64,000 nucleotides of DNA, taken from an uncultured Clostridium sp. Its GTDB lineage: Bacteria > Bacillota > Clostridia > TANB77 > CAG-508. The translations under genes were made by a program, and so were the position numbers. Shown here one piece after another: positions 1 to 7,648 of this stretch. The stretch spans positions 21,365 through 85,364 of the forward strand of contig URZW01000006.1 of assembly GCA_900552555.1 (NCBI GenBank). Reading direction: 5' to 3'. Below the pieces are notes generated by a model that did not search any database, was not told the DNA's origin, and was given only the letters and a program-made list of their open reading frames with translations. Positions within the stretch are counted from its first letter, which is position 1. Each line of letters opens with the position of its first letter.

Positions 1-390
1 AGATCCAACTTTTAATTTTCTATCTATAACTAAAATTCCTTTGCTATTTGTATGATAAGCACTTGAGTTCCATTTTGCAAAAGCATAGTCTGACATATTA
101 TTAGTAGTATAAGATAATTCCATTGCATCTTGTTTTTGCTGTGCTACCATTTGTTCATAACTGTTGTCATCTTTCTTTGGTCTATCATAAGTTTTAAAAT
201 ATTCTTGTAAATAAACTTTTCTGTTTTCAGCATTTGTTTTTTTACGAGTTTCCTTTTCTTGTTTGTTTCTATTATCAGATTTTACAACTTTTGAAACATA
301 AGGACAGCTTTTTCCAACTATTTTAGCAATTTCATTTTGTTTTAGATGATGATTATAATATAAGTTTAAAATCTGTTCTTTAGTATTCAA
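1..390 (-). CDS. HTH DNA-binding protein, C-terminus beyond window edge
   Basis: An open minus-strand frame runs from a TTG start at 390 to the left edge without a stop (130 residues visible). An AAAGGAGGA ribosome binding site at 401-409 supports the TTG. The first 40 residues read like a helix-turn-helix: NTKEQILNLYYNHHLKQNEI followed by AKIVGKSCPYVSKVV, the style of resolvase or sigma-like recognition helices. The rest is lysine-rich and unassigned. It lies divergent to the DUF6076 gene inside the mobile element, so an element regulator is likely, but this is inference. The truncation is only the window boundary. Confidence 0.6.
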   Translation of the reverse strand, partial: MNTKEQILNLYYNHHLKQNEIAKIVGKSCPYVSKVVKSDNRNKQEKETRKKTNAENRKVYLQEYFKTYDRPKKDDNSYEQMVAQQKQDAMELSYTTNNMSDYAFAKWNSSAYHTNSKGILVIDRKLKVGS

Positions 391-608
391 TTTTTCTTTT
401 TCCTCCTTTGGTTAATTTTTTGTTTGCAAGATTTTAAATACAATTCGCCTATTGACATTTGTTATTAATTGTTGTATTATTATATTGTAAAAAATTTTAC
501 ATAACAATTTCATATTGTCATTATACGATTATAATTTATATTTGTCAATACAATTTTAAATATTTTGTTAAAATTTTTTACAAATGCAAAAAACGAAGGA
601 GATAAAAA

Positions 609-1742
609 ATGAGAGAATTACCTCGCCATCTTGTTTTAGAAGATTTTTATATATGGTTTAATATGAAAGATAAAGAAGAATATTATGCAACACCATTATA
701 TTTATATAATGTAATAAGAAAAGATACAGACAAAGAAAATGATGAAGAAAAAAAGCAAGATGAAACAAGAGTATATTTAGAGTTAGAAAAAGATATTTCA
801 AAAACAAAATTAAATAAGAAAAAAGAAGTCATTAGACAACCTTCAACTATTTATATTCATTATGCAGAAAGCATAGGCTCATTGTTAATAAATTTTTTAA
901 ATGCTGATTTTTCATCTTTTGAATCTGCATATAATACATTTTTTTATGCCTATGGTTTTGAATTAATAAAAGAATATACACCTTACATATACTCAAAAAT
1001 TGATGAATACATAACAGATGTAGAATTTATGAAAATGTTAGAAGATATTTATAACACAAGCCTAGATGATTTATTAGAATGGCAAGATAATTTCAAGAAA
1101 TGTGTAGATTTTGTATATAACTTAAATGGAAATGAAGAATTAAAAGAACATAGTACATATTCAAAATTTGTTGCTTATACAATTAAACACAACGAATTTT
1201 ATACATATTCACAAGATGTAGAGGTTATATTAGATAATTATATAAATATACATAACCATCATCATAATGAAAGTATAGAAAATTTAATAAAAGGTATAAA
1301 TGAAAAAAATCCGAAATTAGAATTACACGATGTTTATACAAGTACAAAATTAAGAAGTATTTGTTTTACTATTTTAGATCAACTTGTAAGACAAGAGAAT
1401 TTACCAATTAAGACTTGCCAAATTTGTGGTAGATATTTTATACCAACATTTAGACAAAATGAAATTTACTGTGACTTAAAAAATGTTGATGGAACACCAA
1501 CTTGTAGAGATAAAGGAGCAAGTGAAACTTATAAAAAGAGTCTTGAAAGTAATCCTGCATTATTACTTTATAGAAGAACATATCAACAAAAGGTTATGAC
1601 AGTATATAGAAACAAAGAAAATAAGCAATTAAAGAAAGATTTTGACAAATGGAAGAAAGAGGCACAAGAGAAAATCAAATTATTCAAAAAAGGCAAACTA
1701 GATGAAGATACTTTGTATAATTGGATGATTGAAAACAAATAA
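609..1742 (+). CDS. DUF6076 domain protein
   Basis: 377 residues with a good ribosome binding site (GAAGGAG at about 595-601). The C-terminal third has a zinc-ribbon-like pattern, CQICGRYFIPTFRQNEIYC followed by a further cysteine in TCRDKGAS, then a basic helical tail (YKKSLESN, YRRTYQQK). This pattern is the signature I recognise from DUF6076 proteins common in Firmicutes mobile elements. The N-terminal two thirds are acidic and helical with no recognised fold. The biochemical role is unknown; nucleic-acid binding through the Cys cluster is plausible. It is probably cargo or a maintenance gene of the integrated element, transcribed divergently from the gene at 1-390. Confidence 0.65.
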   Translation: MRELPRHLVLEDFYIWFNMKDKEEYYATPLYLYNVIRKDTDKENDEEKKQDETRVYLELEKDISKTKLNKKKEVIRQPSTIYIHYAESIGSLLINFLNADFSSFESAYNTFFYAYGFELIKEYTPYIYSKIDEYITDVEFMKMLEDIYNTSLDDLLEWQDNFKKCVDFVYNLNGNEELKEHSTYSKFVAYTIKHNEFYTYSQDVEVILDNYINIHNHHHNESIENLIKGINEKNPKLELHDVYTSTKLRSICFTILDQLVRQENLPIKTCQICGRYFIPTFRQNEIYCDLKNVDGTPTCRDKGASETYKKSLESNPALLLYRRTYQQKVMTVYRNKENKQLKKDFDKWKKEAQEKIKLFKKGKLDEDTLYNWMIENK

Positions 1743-1850
1743 AATCTTTATGATGAAATATGTTAAAATCTGTTGTAAATCAGTAAAATTTAAAGTATAA
1801 TAAAAACATCCTTTTCTCAAAGGAAATCTTTGCGAAAGGAGGATTGTCCA

Positions 1851-1985
1851 ATGAACAACGCAGATTTAGTATGGCGTTTGGTGGAATTACTACTACAAAA
1901 AGAAAAAGACTTAAATCAAGTAGCTCTTGACCAAGCCGAGAATCACAATAACAAACCAAATGACCACAAACAAGATGAGGTTTAG
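1851..1985 (+). CDS. small acidic/polar protein, 44 aa
   Basis: The ATG at 1851 follows a strong GAAAGGAGG ribosome binding site (1835-1843), and a terminator hairpin follows the stop directly, so this short frame is probably expressed. The product starts MNNADLVWRLVELLLQKEKD, an amphipathic helix, and ends in a polar Asn/His/Gln-rich tail. No family is recognised. It belongs to the mobile element and could be a small regulator or an antitoxin-like peptide, but nothing in the sequence fixes a role. Confidence 0.5.
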   Translation: MNNADLVWRLVELLLQKEKDLNQVALDQAENHNNKPNDHKQDEV

Positions 1986-1999
1986 CTAACCGAAATTAT

Positions 2000-2040
2000 G
2001 ATAATGTAGCACTACCGTTTTAGCTACATTATCTTTTTTT
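2000..2040 (+). terminator. Rho-independent terminator
   Basis: Perfect 11-bp stem (GATAATGTAGC with GCTACATTATC), 12-nt loop, then seven Ts. It closes the transcript of the small gene at 1851. Confidence 0.8.
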
Positions 2041-2049
2041 ATAAAAAAA

Positions 2050-2086
2050 TGAAAAGAACCAAATGCTACCGTACATTTAGCTCTTT
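2050..2086. repeat. second hairpin with related loop
   Basis: Arms GAAAAGAACCAAATG and CATTTAGCTCTTTTC pair at about 13 of 15 positions. Its loop region carries CTACCGT, as does the terminator loop 40 bp upstream. The two structures look related. Function unknown. Confidence 0.5.
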
Positions 2087-2193
2087 TCGATTATCCAATG
2101 AACTTTTTGTTTTTAACTTAAGTTAAATATAGTATACTACTTTTTTTATTATATGTCAAACGATTTTCAAAAATTCATTTTAAACCCCAATTT

Positions 2194-2451
2194 TTAGAAT
2201 TTTTTTCTTATATCTTTTAATAAATCATTAACATCTATTCCTAGAACATAAGCAATACCAAATAATTCATAATCTTTTACAGTTCTTTTATTATTTTCAA
2301 TATCATATAAACTTTGCTTATGAATACTAATTCCCATTAATTCTAATTTTGCAGATAGTTTTTCATAAGATAAATCTTTCTTCATTCTATATTCTTTTAG
2401 TAATCTTCCTATTACATTCATATTTCCATCAAATCTTGCAATCAATGACAT
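2194..2451 (-). CDS. XRE-family HTH regulator
   Basis: About 85 residues from the ATG at 2451, which has an AGTAGGA ribosome binding site; an in-frame ATG at 2469 lacks one. The pattern is a classic Cro/C1 helix-turn-helix: GRLLKEYRMKKDLSYEKLSAKL, then SIHKQSLYDIENNKRTVKDYELFGIAYVLGI. It probably represses element genes and is divergent to the small gene at 2573; the 120-bp gap between them would hold the operator. A truncated paralogue of the same type sits at 19768-19950 outside the element. Confidence 0.75.
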   Translation of the reverse strand: MSLIARFDGNMNVIGRLLKEYRMKKDLSYEKLSAKLELMGISIHKQSLYDIENNKRTVKDYELFGIAYVLGIDVNDLLKDIRKKF

Positions 2452-2572
2452 ATTTATTCCTACTTTCATTTTTTATATGTATTGATTTTAATATTTTTCT
2501 GTGTTATATTTATAAGTGTTAACACTTTATTATATTTTATACTTAATTACATTGAAAAAGGAGAAGTACAAG

Positions 2573-2791
2573 ATGGAACAATTAAATAAAGAATTTTGTG
2601 TGCCATATTATATATTTGAAGAAATTGTAGACTATGTTGAACTGACTGCAAAAGGCTATTCTAAATGTATGAAATGGGAGAATATAAAATCATTATTGAA
2701 ATTAGCAGTTGTAAATAATAATTTAACAAAAGAACAAGCACAATATTTAGAAAAGGAATTTAACAGAGAAGAAATATTACAAAAATATTAA
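2573..2791 (+). CDS. small hypothetical protein, 72 aa
   Basis: I chose the ATG at 2573 (MEQLNKEFCVPYY) because AAAGGAG at 2557-2563 precedes it; the longer open frame from 2516 has no ribosome binding site. The product is mostly helical and charged, with no recognised domain. It sits between the XRE regulator and the 360-aa cargo gene in the same direction as the latter, so it is probably an element accessory protein. Function unknown. Confidence 0.55.
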   Translation: MEQLNKEFCVPYYIFEEIVDYVELTAKGYSKCMKWENIKSLLKLAVVNNNLTKEQAQYLEKEFNREEILQKY

Positions 2792-2882
2792 ATTTTTATG
2801 ACAAATGCAATATTTATTGTAAAAAATAAAATATTGTGATATAAATTACATAAAATGCAAGAGAGAAAGGAAATTAAATATT

Positions 2883-3965
2883 ATGGGATGGTATGGAAAT
2901 TGGAACATTAAATATAATGGTAAAGATAGTGACAAATTTGTAAATTTAGCAAAAATGATTATTCCTAACTATGTAAAAAGATTTGAAGAAACTGAAAAAG
3001 GAGTATTAGATTGTAAAAGAAGTTTAAGCTGGTACAATGCAGATGTTGATATTTCAAAAATGATGGAATATTTAGATGAAAATGATACAATAGATGTTGA
3101 GATAGATGGAGAAACACACCCTATTAGTGGAACAAGAAAACTTTCAGAAGAAGAAGCAGAATGGGAAGAATATGCCTATGAAAATGATGGCGAGTGGTAT
3201 GTAGATGATGAATATGATTGTGAAAATCAAACTTTTAAAAAAGAAAATGGACAAGTAGTAATAGATAATGAGCATCCCGATGGAGATAGATATACAAGTT
3301 CCAATTTAGGTGTTCAAGAAATGTTGACATACTATCTTGCTTACCCTGAAAATGCAAAAGAGTCAGAACTAGAAGGTAATACAGATACAGTAGATTCATA
3401 TATTAATTATATTGCTCAAGAACTTGCTGGAAATGATGAAATTATGCCTGCTGTACAAGACTTTATCTATAATACATTTGATCCACAAAAGTTAAAAGAT
3501 TTAACTAATGAAGAATATAATTATTTTTCAAATCGTATAACACCTGATGAAAAAACATTAGCAAGAATAGCTAGTATAAGAGAGCGATTTAGAACAGTAG
3601 AATCAACAAAAGCCTATCTTGAACAAGTAAAAGAACAAAACCCTGAAGTAGAAAAACAAGATGAAACTACTAAAAAAGCTATTCCAAACTTTATTGCTAA
3701 TATGAGTAAGAGAGATATTAATAATTTAGGTGGATTAGAACAATTATTAAAATTAGTTGAAATGAAAGGCGAAGATTCTGCAAAAGAATTATTATCAATT
3801 TTAGGTTACGAAATAAATGATAGCAAAACTCAAGAATCTCCTTCATTAGAAGATTTAGAATTTGAAAAGACAACATTAGAAGATAAAGAACAACAAGCAA
3901 AACAATTATATCAAGAATATGAAGAACAATTACATAATAGAGAAGAAGACATATCTATTGAATAA
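2883..3965 (+). CDS. hypothetical acidic protein, 360 aa
   Basis: Start supported by GAGAGAAAGGAAA just upstream. The first 100 residues (MGWYGNWNIKYNGKDSDKF, then an ISGTRKLSEEE segment) are rich in Trp, Tyr and acidic residues. A middle part (about 120-260) is helical, and the last 80 residues are a Glu/Gln-rich coiled coil. I recognise no family. The strong acidity and position next to mobilization genes recall DNA-mimic or anti-restriction cargo, but no motif proves that. It is followed after 15 bp by another small gene and probably forms one transcript with it. Confidence 0.55.
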   Translation: MGWYGNWNIKYNGKDSDKFVNLAKMIIPNYVKRFEETEKGVLDCKRSLSWYNADVDISKMMEYLDENDTIDVEIDGETHPISGTRKLSEEEAEWEEYAYENDGEWYVDDEYDCENQTFKKENGQVVIDNEHPDGDRYTSSNLGVQEMLTYYLAYPENAKESELEGNTDTVDSYINYIAQELAGNDEIMPAVQDFIYNTFDPQKLKDLTNEEYNYFSNRITPDEKTLARIASIRERFRTVESTKAYLEQVKEQNPEVEKQDETTKKAIPNFIANMSKRDINNLGGLEQLLKLVEMKGEDSAKELLSILGYEINDSKTQESPSLEDLEFEKTTLEDKEQQAKQLYQEYEEQLHNREEDISIE

Positions 3966-3980
3966 TATGGAGGGGTTTCA

Positions 3981-4367
3981 ATGAATAAATCAAAAGAAGG
4001 CTTATTAGCTGTTAACGAAAATAGTATTTTTTACAAAATCAAAAATTTCTTTAAAAGATTATTTTTTAAAAGTGAAAGTCTTGTCAAAGAAGAAAAAATT
4101 GAAGAAATAAAAATACAAAACGAGAATACTAAAACAAGTTCATTTTTAGAAGATATTAAAATAAAAGAAAATAAAGAGTTTAAAGAATTATTATATTTGC
4201 AAAAACTATTTAAAATGGGTAGAATAAAGGAAAAAGATTTATCTAAAGAAGAAAGAATAGGTCTTGAAAAATTATACAAGCAACAAATATATGATTTAAA
4301 AAAATCAATTAATGGCTATAAAAATAAAATAATATCTATAAGAACAAAATTAGCACAAAGTAATTAA
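3981..4367 (+). CDS. hypothetical coiled-coil protein, 128 aa
   Basis: GGAGGGG at 3969-3975 precedes the ATG. The product is basic at the N-terminus (NFFKRLFFKSESL) and then a long Lys/Glu/Ile-rich amphipathic helix; no catalytic motif or membrane segment is visible. It is convergent with the relaxase gene and directly downstream of the 360-aa gene, so the two probably share a promoter. Function unknown. Confidence 0.5.
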   Translation: MNKSKEGLLAVNENSIFYKIKNFFKRLFFKSESLVKEEKIEEIKIQNENTKTSSFLEDIKIKENKEFKELLYLQKLFKMGRIKEKDLSKEERIGLEKLYKQQIYDLKKSINGYKNKIISIRTKLAQSN

Positions 4368-4416
4368 AATTTAGAAAGGAGTTAGAGAGAAAATTCTAAC
4401 TCCTTTACTTTGTTTG

Positions 4417-5661
4417 TTATCTCTCTAAATCCCACTCTTTTTCTCTTTCTTCATGTTTAATTTGTTTTACTGGATCAATAAAAGAGAGAGTTTCTTCTTC
4501 AAAATTTTTGACTAATTCTTTAGATTCACCAATACCAAATTTATGACAAATCCAAACTATAAATTTATCAACAGTTTCATAAAATTTATCAATAATCTTG
4601 TGTAAATGGGTATTTTCTTTTTCTAATGACCTAATTTTACTTTTGTATTTATATTCAATATTAAATTCTTTGTTTTGAAATTCTTGTTCTAATTCTCTTT
4701 TTCTATTTTCAAATCTTAAATCAAGAGTATTATTTTTCTTTTTATATTCGTGTTCTAAATGTTTTACGGTATTGTGCAATTCTTTATTATCAGCAAGTAT
4801 GGAATCTCTTTCTTTTTGGTATTTTTCAGCCTCGTTAACTAAATTGACTTGTTTTAATAATTCTTTTTGTAAAGAAACTTTTTCATTATATAGTTTTTCT
4901 ATCATATTATCTTTTGGCTTAATAATCTCATTTTCTACTTTTTCTTTATTAAGTTTTATTAGTTTAATATCATTTATATCAGGAGTTTCTGGTAATTCTA
5001 GTTTTATATTATCTAATACTTTTTTAGTGTTTTCAAAATTAGTCAATTTCTTTAAATCTTCTATTTTTTCGTGTTTAGCTCCAGTTTCTTCTACTGGTAA
5101 ACCTCGTTCTAAATCAAAGCCTTTTGAAGTTATATATTTATGAAAAGCATTTTGTAGTTGTCTGTAACTATCTCTACCTTTCCAAAAATCTCTACAACAT
5201 ATTTTATCAATATCTTTGCCTTCTTTATTTTTTGTATGAATTATTGGTATATAAACTAAATGCATATGTGGTGTAGTTTCATCTAAATGTACTGCTGCTG
5301 ACACAATATATTTTTCTCCAAGATTTTTGTAATTACATACAAATTTATAACTTTCTTTGAAATATCGTTTTGTTTCTTCTAAACCAATCTTATTAAAAAA
5401 AGCATTATCAGAAGTAATCATCATTTCACACATGATATTACTGTTACTTCTAATAGTACCTTTTAAATCATATTCTTTTTTCATCTTATCAAATTCTCTT
5501 ATATAAGTTAGTTCATTTTTCTTACACCAAAAATTTAGATGCGTTCTTGTAGGGTCGATATCTTTATTAGAATGACCTTTTGATCTTCTATCATTGTGAA
5601 TGTATGACCCTTGTGCATCCACTCTTGTTAATTTATCATTTCTTATAATAGCATAGCTCAT
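4417..5661 (-). CDS. mob: MobV-type relaxase (Mob/Pre family)
   Basis: This protein nicks oriT and pilots single-stranded DNA during mobilization. The start is the ATG at 5661, 11 nt after AAGGAGG; a GTG at 5673 overlaps that site. The N-terminal motif SYAIIRNDKLTRVDAQGSYIHNDR and the metal-binding motif HLDETTPHMHLVYIP (about residues 125-140) are diagnostic for the MobV (Pre/Mob) family. The C-terminal half is a long coiled coil (residues about 240-370), as usual. At 414 residues the length is normal and the gene looks intact. No type IV secretion genes are visible, so the element would need a helper conjugation system. Confidence 0.9.
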   Translation of the reverse strand: MSYAIIRNDKLTRVDAQGSYIHNDRRSKGHSNKDIDPTRTHLNFWCKKNELTYIREFDKMKKEYDLKGTIRSNSNIMCEMMITSDNAFFNKIGLEETKRYFKESYKFVCNYKNLGEKYIVSAAVHLDETTPHMHLVYIPIIHTKNKEGKDIDKICCRDFWKGRDSYRQLQNAFHKYITSKGFDLERGLPVEETGAKHEKIEDLKKLTNFENTKKVLDNIKLELPETPDINDIKLIKLNKEKVENEIIKPKDNMIEKLYNEKVSLQKELLKQVNLVNEAEKYQKERDSILADNKELHNTVKHLEHEYKKKNNTLDLRFENRKRELEQEFQNKEFNIEYKYKSKIRSLEKENTHLHKIIDKFYETVDKFIVWICHKFGIGESKELVKNFEEETLSFIDPVKQIKHEEREKEWDLER

Positions 5662-5699
5662 ATCTTCTTGCACCTCCTTCTTTGCTTAAGATATTGTTT

Positions 5700-5765
5700 C
5701 AATGTCTAACATACTAGACAAACAAGTTTGTCCCGTATGGCAGGGTTTTACAACCCCACACCCCA
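5700..5765. other. candidate oriT upstream of mob
   Basis: Directly upstream of the relaxase lie overlapping inverted repeats: TGTCTA/TAGACA (5703-5720), GACAAAC/GTTTGTC with a 2-nt spacer (5717-5732) and a GGGTT/AACCC hairpin (about 5743-5756). MobV origins are known to lie just 5' of mob and to contain such small hairpins. No nick site is identified. Confidence 0.5.
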
Positions 5766-5767
5766 AA

Positions 5768-6345
5768 CCTAAAAATTGCTATTCGCATTTTTAGGTTCTT
5801 TCATAAAAATTTGCTTGTTGCAATTTTTATGAATGTGAGCAAAAAAATAATTTTTTTACTCACAACAAAAAAGCTCTTATGCTTTTTTGTATTCACTTTA
5901 GCAATTCAAAGCAGAAACCAGAGGGAGAGAGCTAAAGTGAATTAGGTGTAATAATCCCATTTATGAAAAATAGAATTATTACACCTATATAAGAACCTGA
6001 CCCAACAATGCAATCAAAGATTGCTGTTGGGTAACCCAGAACCTTGTTACTTTCGTAATAAGCTGAAACCATCGGTCGTTCGCCTTGTTTCATAGGTAGT
6101 CTAGTAAGTAGTGATATTACTACTATAATTGCCGATACATTTAAGTATCTTTGTTCATACTTGCCCAAACTTTTTACAATTACAAATCCATATCAAATAT
6201 GCCACCAAATACTCTTTTATTTATTGTGAGTCTGTGTTCTAAAATCTCACTCACGCACTTTGTATAATTAGACTACTTATACAAATACGAATGAACTTTA
6301 TAGCATCGGCTCATTACACCAAACACTTTTTAAGAGGTGTTGCAT
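5768..6345 (-). ncRNA. candidate large structured RNA (array of stem-loops)
   Basis: This gene-free stretch is built of consecutive hairpins: 5768-5795, 5802-5831, 5835-5863, 5865-5890, 5891-5942 (perfect 12-bp arms), 5943-5987 (perfect 13-bp arms), a CCCAACA...TGTTGGG hairpin near 6000-6034, several in 6045-6120, GTGAGT/ACTCAC near 6224-6255, and TTTGTATAA/TTATACAAA near 6260-6285. The minus strand is favoured as RNA sense: it shows a GAAA tetraloop hairpin, and a mismatch in the 5835 hairpin becomes a G-U wobble. One hairpin favours plus, so the strand is uncertain. Large ornate RNAs such as ROOL and GOLLD occur in mobile elements near tRNAs, which suggests a comparison. Confidence 0.5.
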
Positions 6346-6358
6346 TTCTCTTTTTAAA

Positions 6359-6398
6359 CAAAAAAGACTACCTGTAGCTTTAAAACTACAAGTAGTCC
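6359..6398 (-). terminator. minus-strand terminator at the element end
   Basis: 12-bp stem with one G-U pair on the minus strand (GACTACTTGTAG with CTACAGGTAGTC), followed on that strand by TTTTTTG. It would stop transcription entering the hairpin array from the right. Confidence 0.7.
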
Positions 6399-6479
6399 AA
6401 GTTTATTCTATTTAATTAGCCCTCACAATCGATTTTATGCCATTTTATTGTGAAAATAGAGTAATTTTACCATAAAAAT

Positions 6480-6541
6480 TTTATAGAAAATTTTCAAAAA
6501 CTATTTATCAATAGTAGATTATCTGTTATAATATACCCAAT
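6480..6541 (+). repeat. 62-bp direct repeat, copy 1 (promoter-like)
   Basis: Nearly identical to 7562-7623 (one mismatch in the last 46 bp, a few more upstream). It contains TATAAT at 6527-6532 with TTATCA about 16 bp upstream. The second copy is the upstream region of the pilin-leader gene at 7649. This copy faces no gene. Confidence 0.8.
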
Positions 6542-6546
6542 AAAGC

Positions 6547-6568
6547 ATCTAACCAATATCTAACCAAA
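6547..6568. repeat. 11-bp tandem repeat near the att site
   Basis: ATCTAACCAAT is followed directly by ATCTAACCAAA. A related inverted copy (GTTAGATAAA) lies near 6612. Spaced short repeats beside an att core resemble arm-type binding sites of tyrosine recombinases. This is inference. Confidence 0.4.
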
Positions 6569-6706
6569 TGATATAAAAATGTGTTATTTTATAATTAGTG
6601 TTAAATGTTAAGTTAGATAAAATTGGGGTTAAAATTGTTTAATTTAGAGCCGTTTTAAGAGATATTATATAACAATAAATAATAATATATATGAAACACT
6701 TATAAA

Positions 6707-6753
6707 GACTCTGACTCCGACATTCCTGTGTTCGAATCACAGTACCCCAGCCA
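6707..6753 (+). other. tRNA-Gln(CTG) 3' fragment, right attachment site of the element
   Basis: The sequence matches the 3' part of a bacterial tRNA-Gln: anticodon loop CTCTGAC (anticodon CTG), stem TCCGA, T-arm CTGTG-TTCGAAT-CACAG, acceptor strand TACCCCA, discriminator G and encoded CCA. The 5' half is missing: upstream bases do not form the D-arm or the 5' acceptor strand. Such 47-bp 3' fragments are the classical footprint left at the distal junction when an element integrates in a tRNA gene. Because the fragment reads on plus, the element lies to its left. Confidence 0.8.
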
Positions 6754-6856
6754 CAATAAATTTCTGCAAGTGTTAATTATAAAAGACATTTGTAGAAATT
6801 ATTATTATATACTTTTTTTGAAAGATTTTGAAAATTCTAATAATATGAAATATAAA

Positions 6857-7525
6857 ATGAGAGGTGTTAGTTTGAAAGAAAAAGAAATTATAGATGCAAT
6901 AGAATATATGCAAGAGTATTAAACAGAAACTGACAAGCTGGAAGCAAAAACAGCTGAAAAGGTTTGTCCACAAAAAAAGAAACCTTGCTATTATAAAAAT
7001 GCAGGAATAAAAAAGGGCTCATATATAAGAATTGGAGATTCGGATGAGCCTTGACTGATTATGAAATATATAGTTTACAAAGTTATATTGATGGTATTGA
7101 AGAAGATTTAAGAACAATAAAAAGAGCAGAATTTGAAGATTTAAATCAGGAAAAAATTCAACAGTATATTGAAATAATTAAAAAGAAAAAACCTAATCTT
7201 TCAAAATTTTCGGATGAAAAAATATTAAAATTAAATGGTATTATAGAAAATAGTACAGGAAAAATACACCATAAGTTAGCTGGAATGATGGTATTTGGAG
7301 AATATCCATAAGGATATTTGTCACAGTTATTTATTGTTTGTGTGGTAGTACCAGGAAGAAAACTTGGAGATGTTGGAGAATTAGGTCAAAGATTTGATGA
7401 TAAGGGCTTTCAAATAAATTAAATGTATCAAGGAGAACTACTTCAACATTGTTATCAAATTTAAAGAAAAAAATAAAATTGAAAGAGTTGGATCAGATAG
7501 AAAAGTATATTGGAAAATATTGTGA
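6857..7525 (+). pseudogene. AlbA_2/AAA_4-type putative DNA/ATP-binding regulator, decayed
   Basis: The fragments reassemble as one gene. SLKEKEIIDAIEYMQEY is followed by a stop and TETDKLEAKTAEKVCPQK; an internal deletion then joins to YKNAGIKKGSYIRIGDSDEP; after another stop comes LTDYEIYSLQSYIDG through GKIHHKLAGMMVFGEYP, stop, LSQLFIVCVVVPGRKLGD. A C-terminal winged-helix end, IERVGSDRKVYWKIL, occurs in another frame at about 7476-7522. The order and motifs match the family of ATP-binding regulators with an AlbA_2 (Schlafen-like) domain. Several stops and at least one deletion rule out function. Confidence 0.75.
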
Positions 7526-7561
7526 TAATATTGAAAAAAGTAGTATATAGTAAATTAGAAC

Positions 7562-7623
7562 TATATAAAAAATTTTTAAAAACTATTTATCAATAGTAGA
7601 TTATTTGTTATAATATACCCAAT
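7562..7623 (+). promoter_or_regulatory. 62-bp repeat, copy 2: promoter region of pilin-leader gene
   Basis: TATAAT at 7609-7614 and a weak TTATCA box 16 bp upstream precede the gene at 7649, which has AGGAGG at about 7639-7644. It duplicates 6480-6541. Confidence 0.55.
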
Positions 7624-7648
7624 GAAATGTCTAAATTAGGAGGCAGAA

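Noticed and set aside
5932..6168. 78-residue minus-strand frame over the hairpin array
   Set aside because: TTG start, no ribosome binding site, coincides with palindromes; the two halves of hairpins dictate the codons. Treated as a by-product of a structured RNA or DNA region.
6728..6922. 64-residue plus-strand frame
   Set aside because: Starts within the tRNA fragment and has no ribosome binding site; its last part belongs to the AlbA_2 pseudogene.
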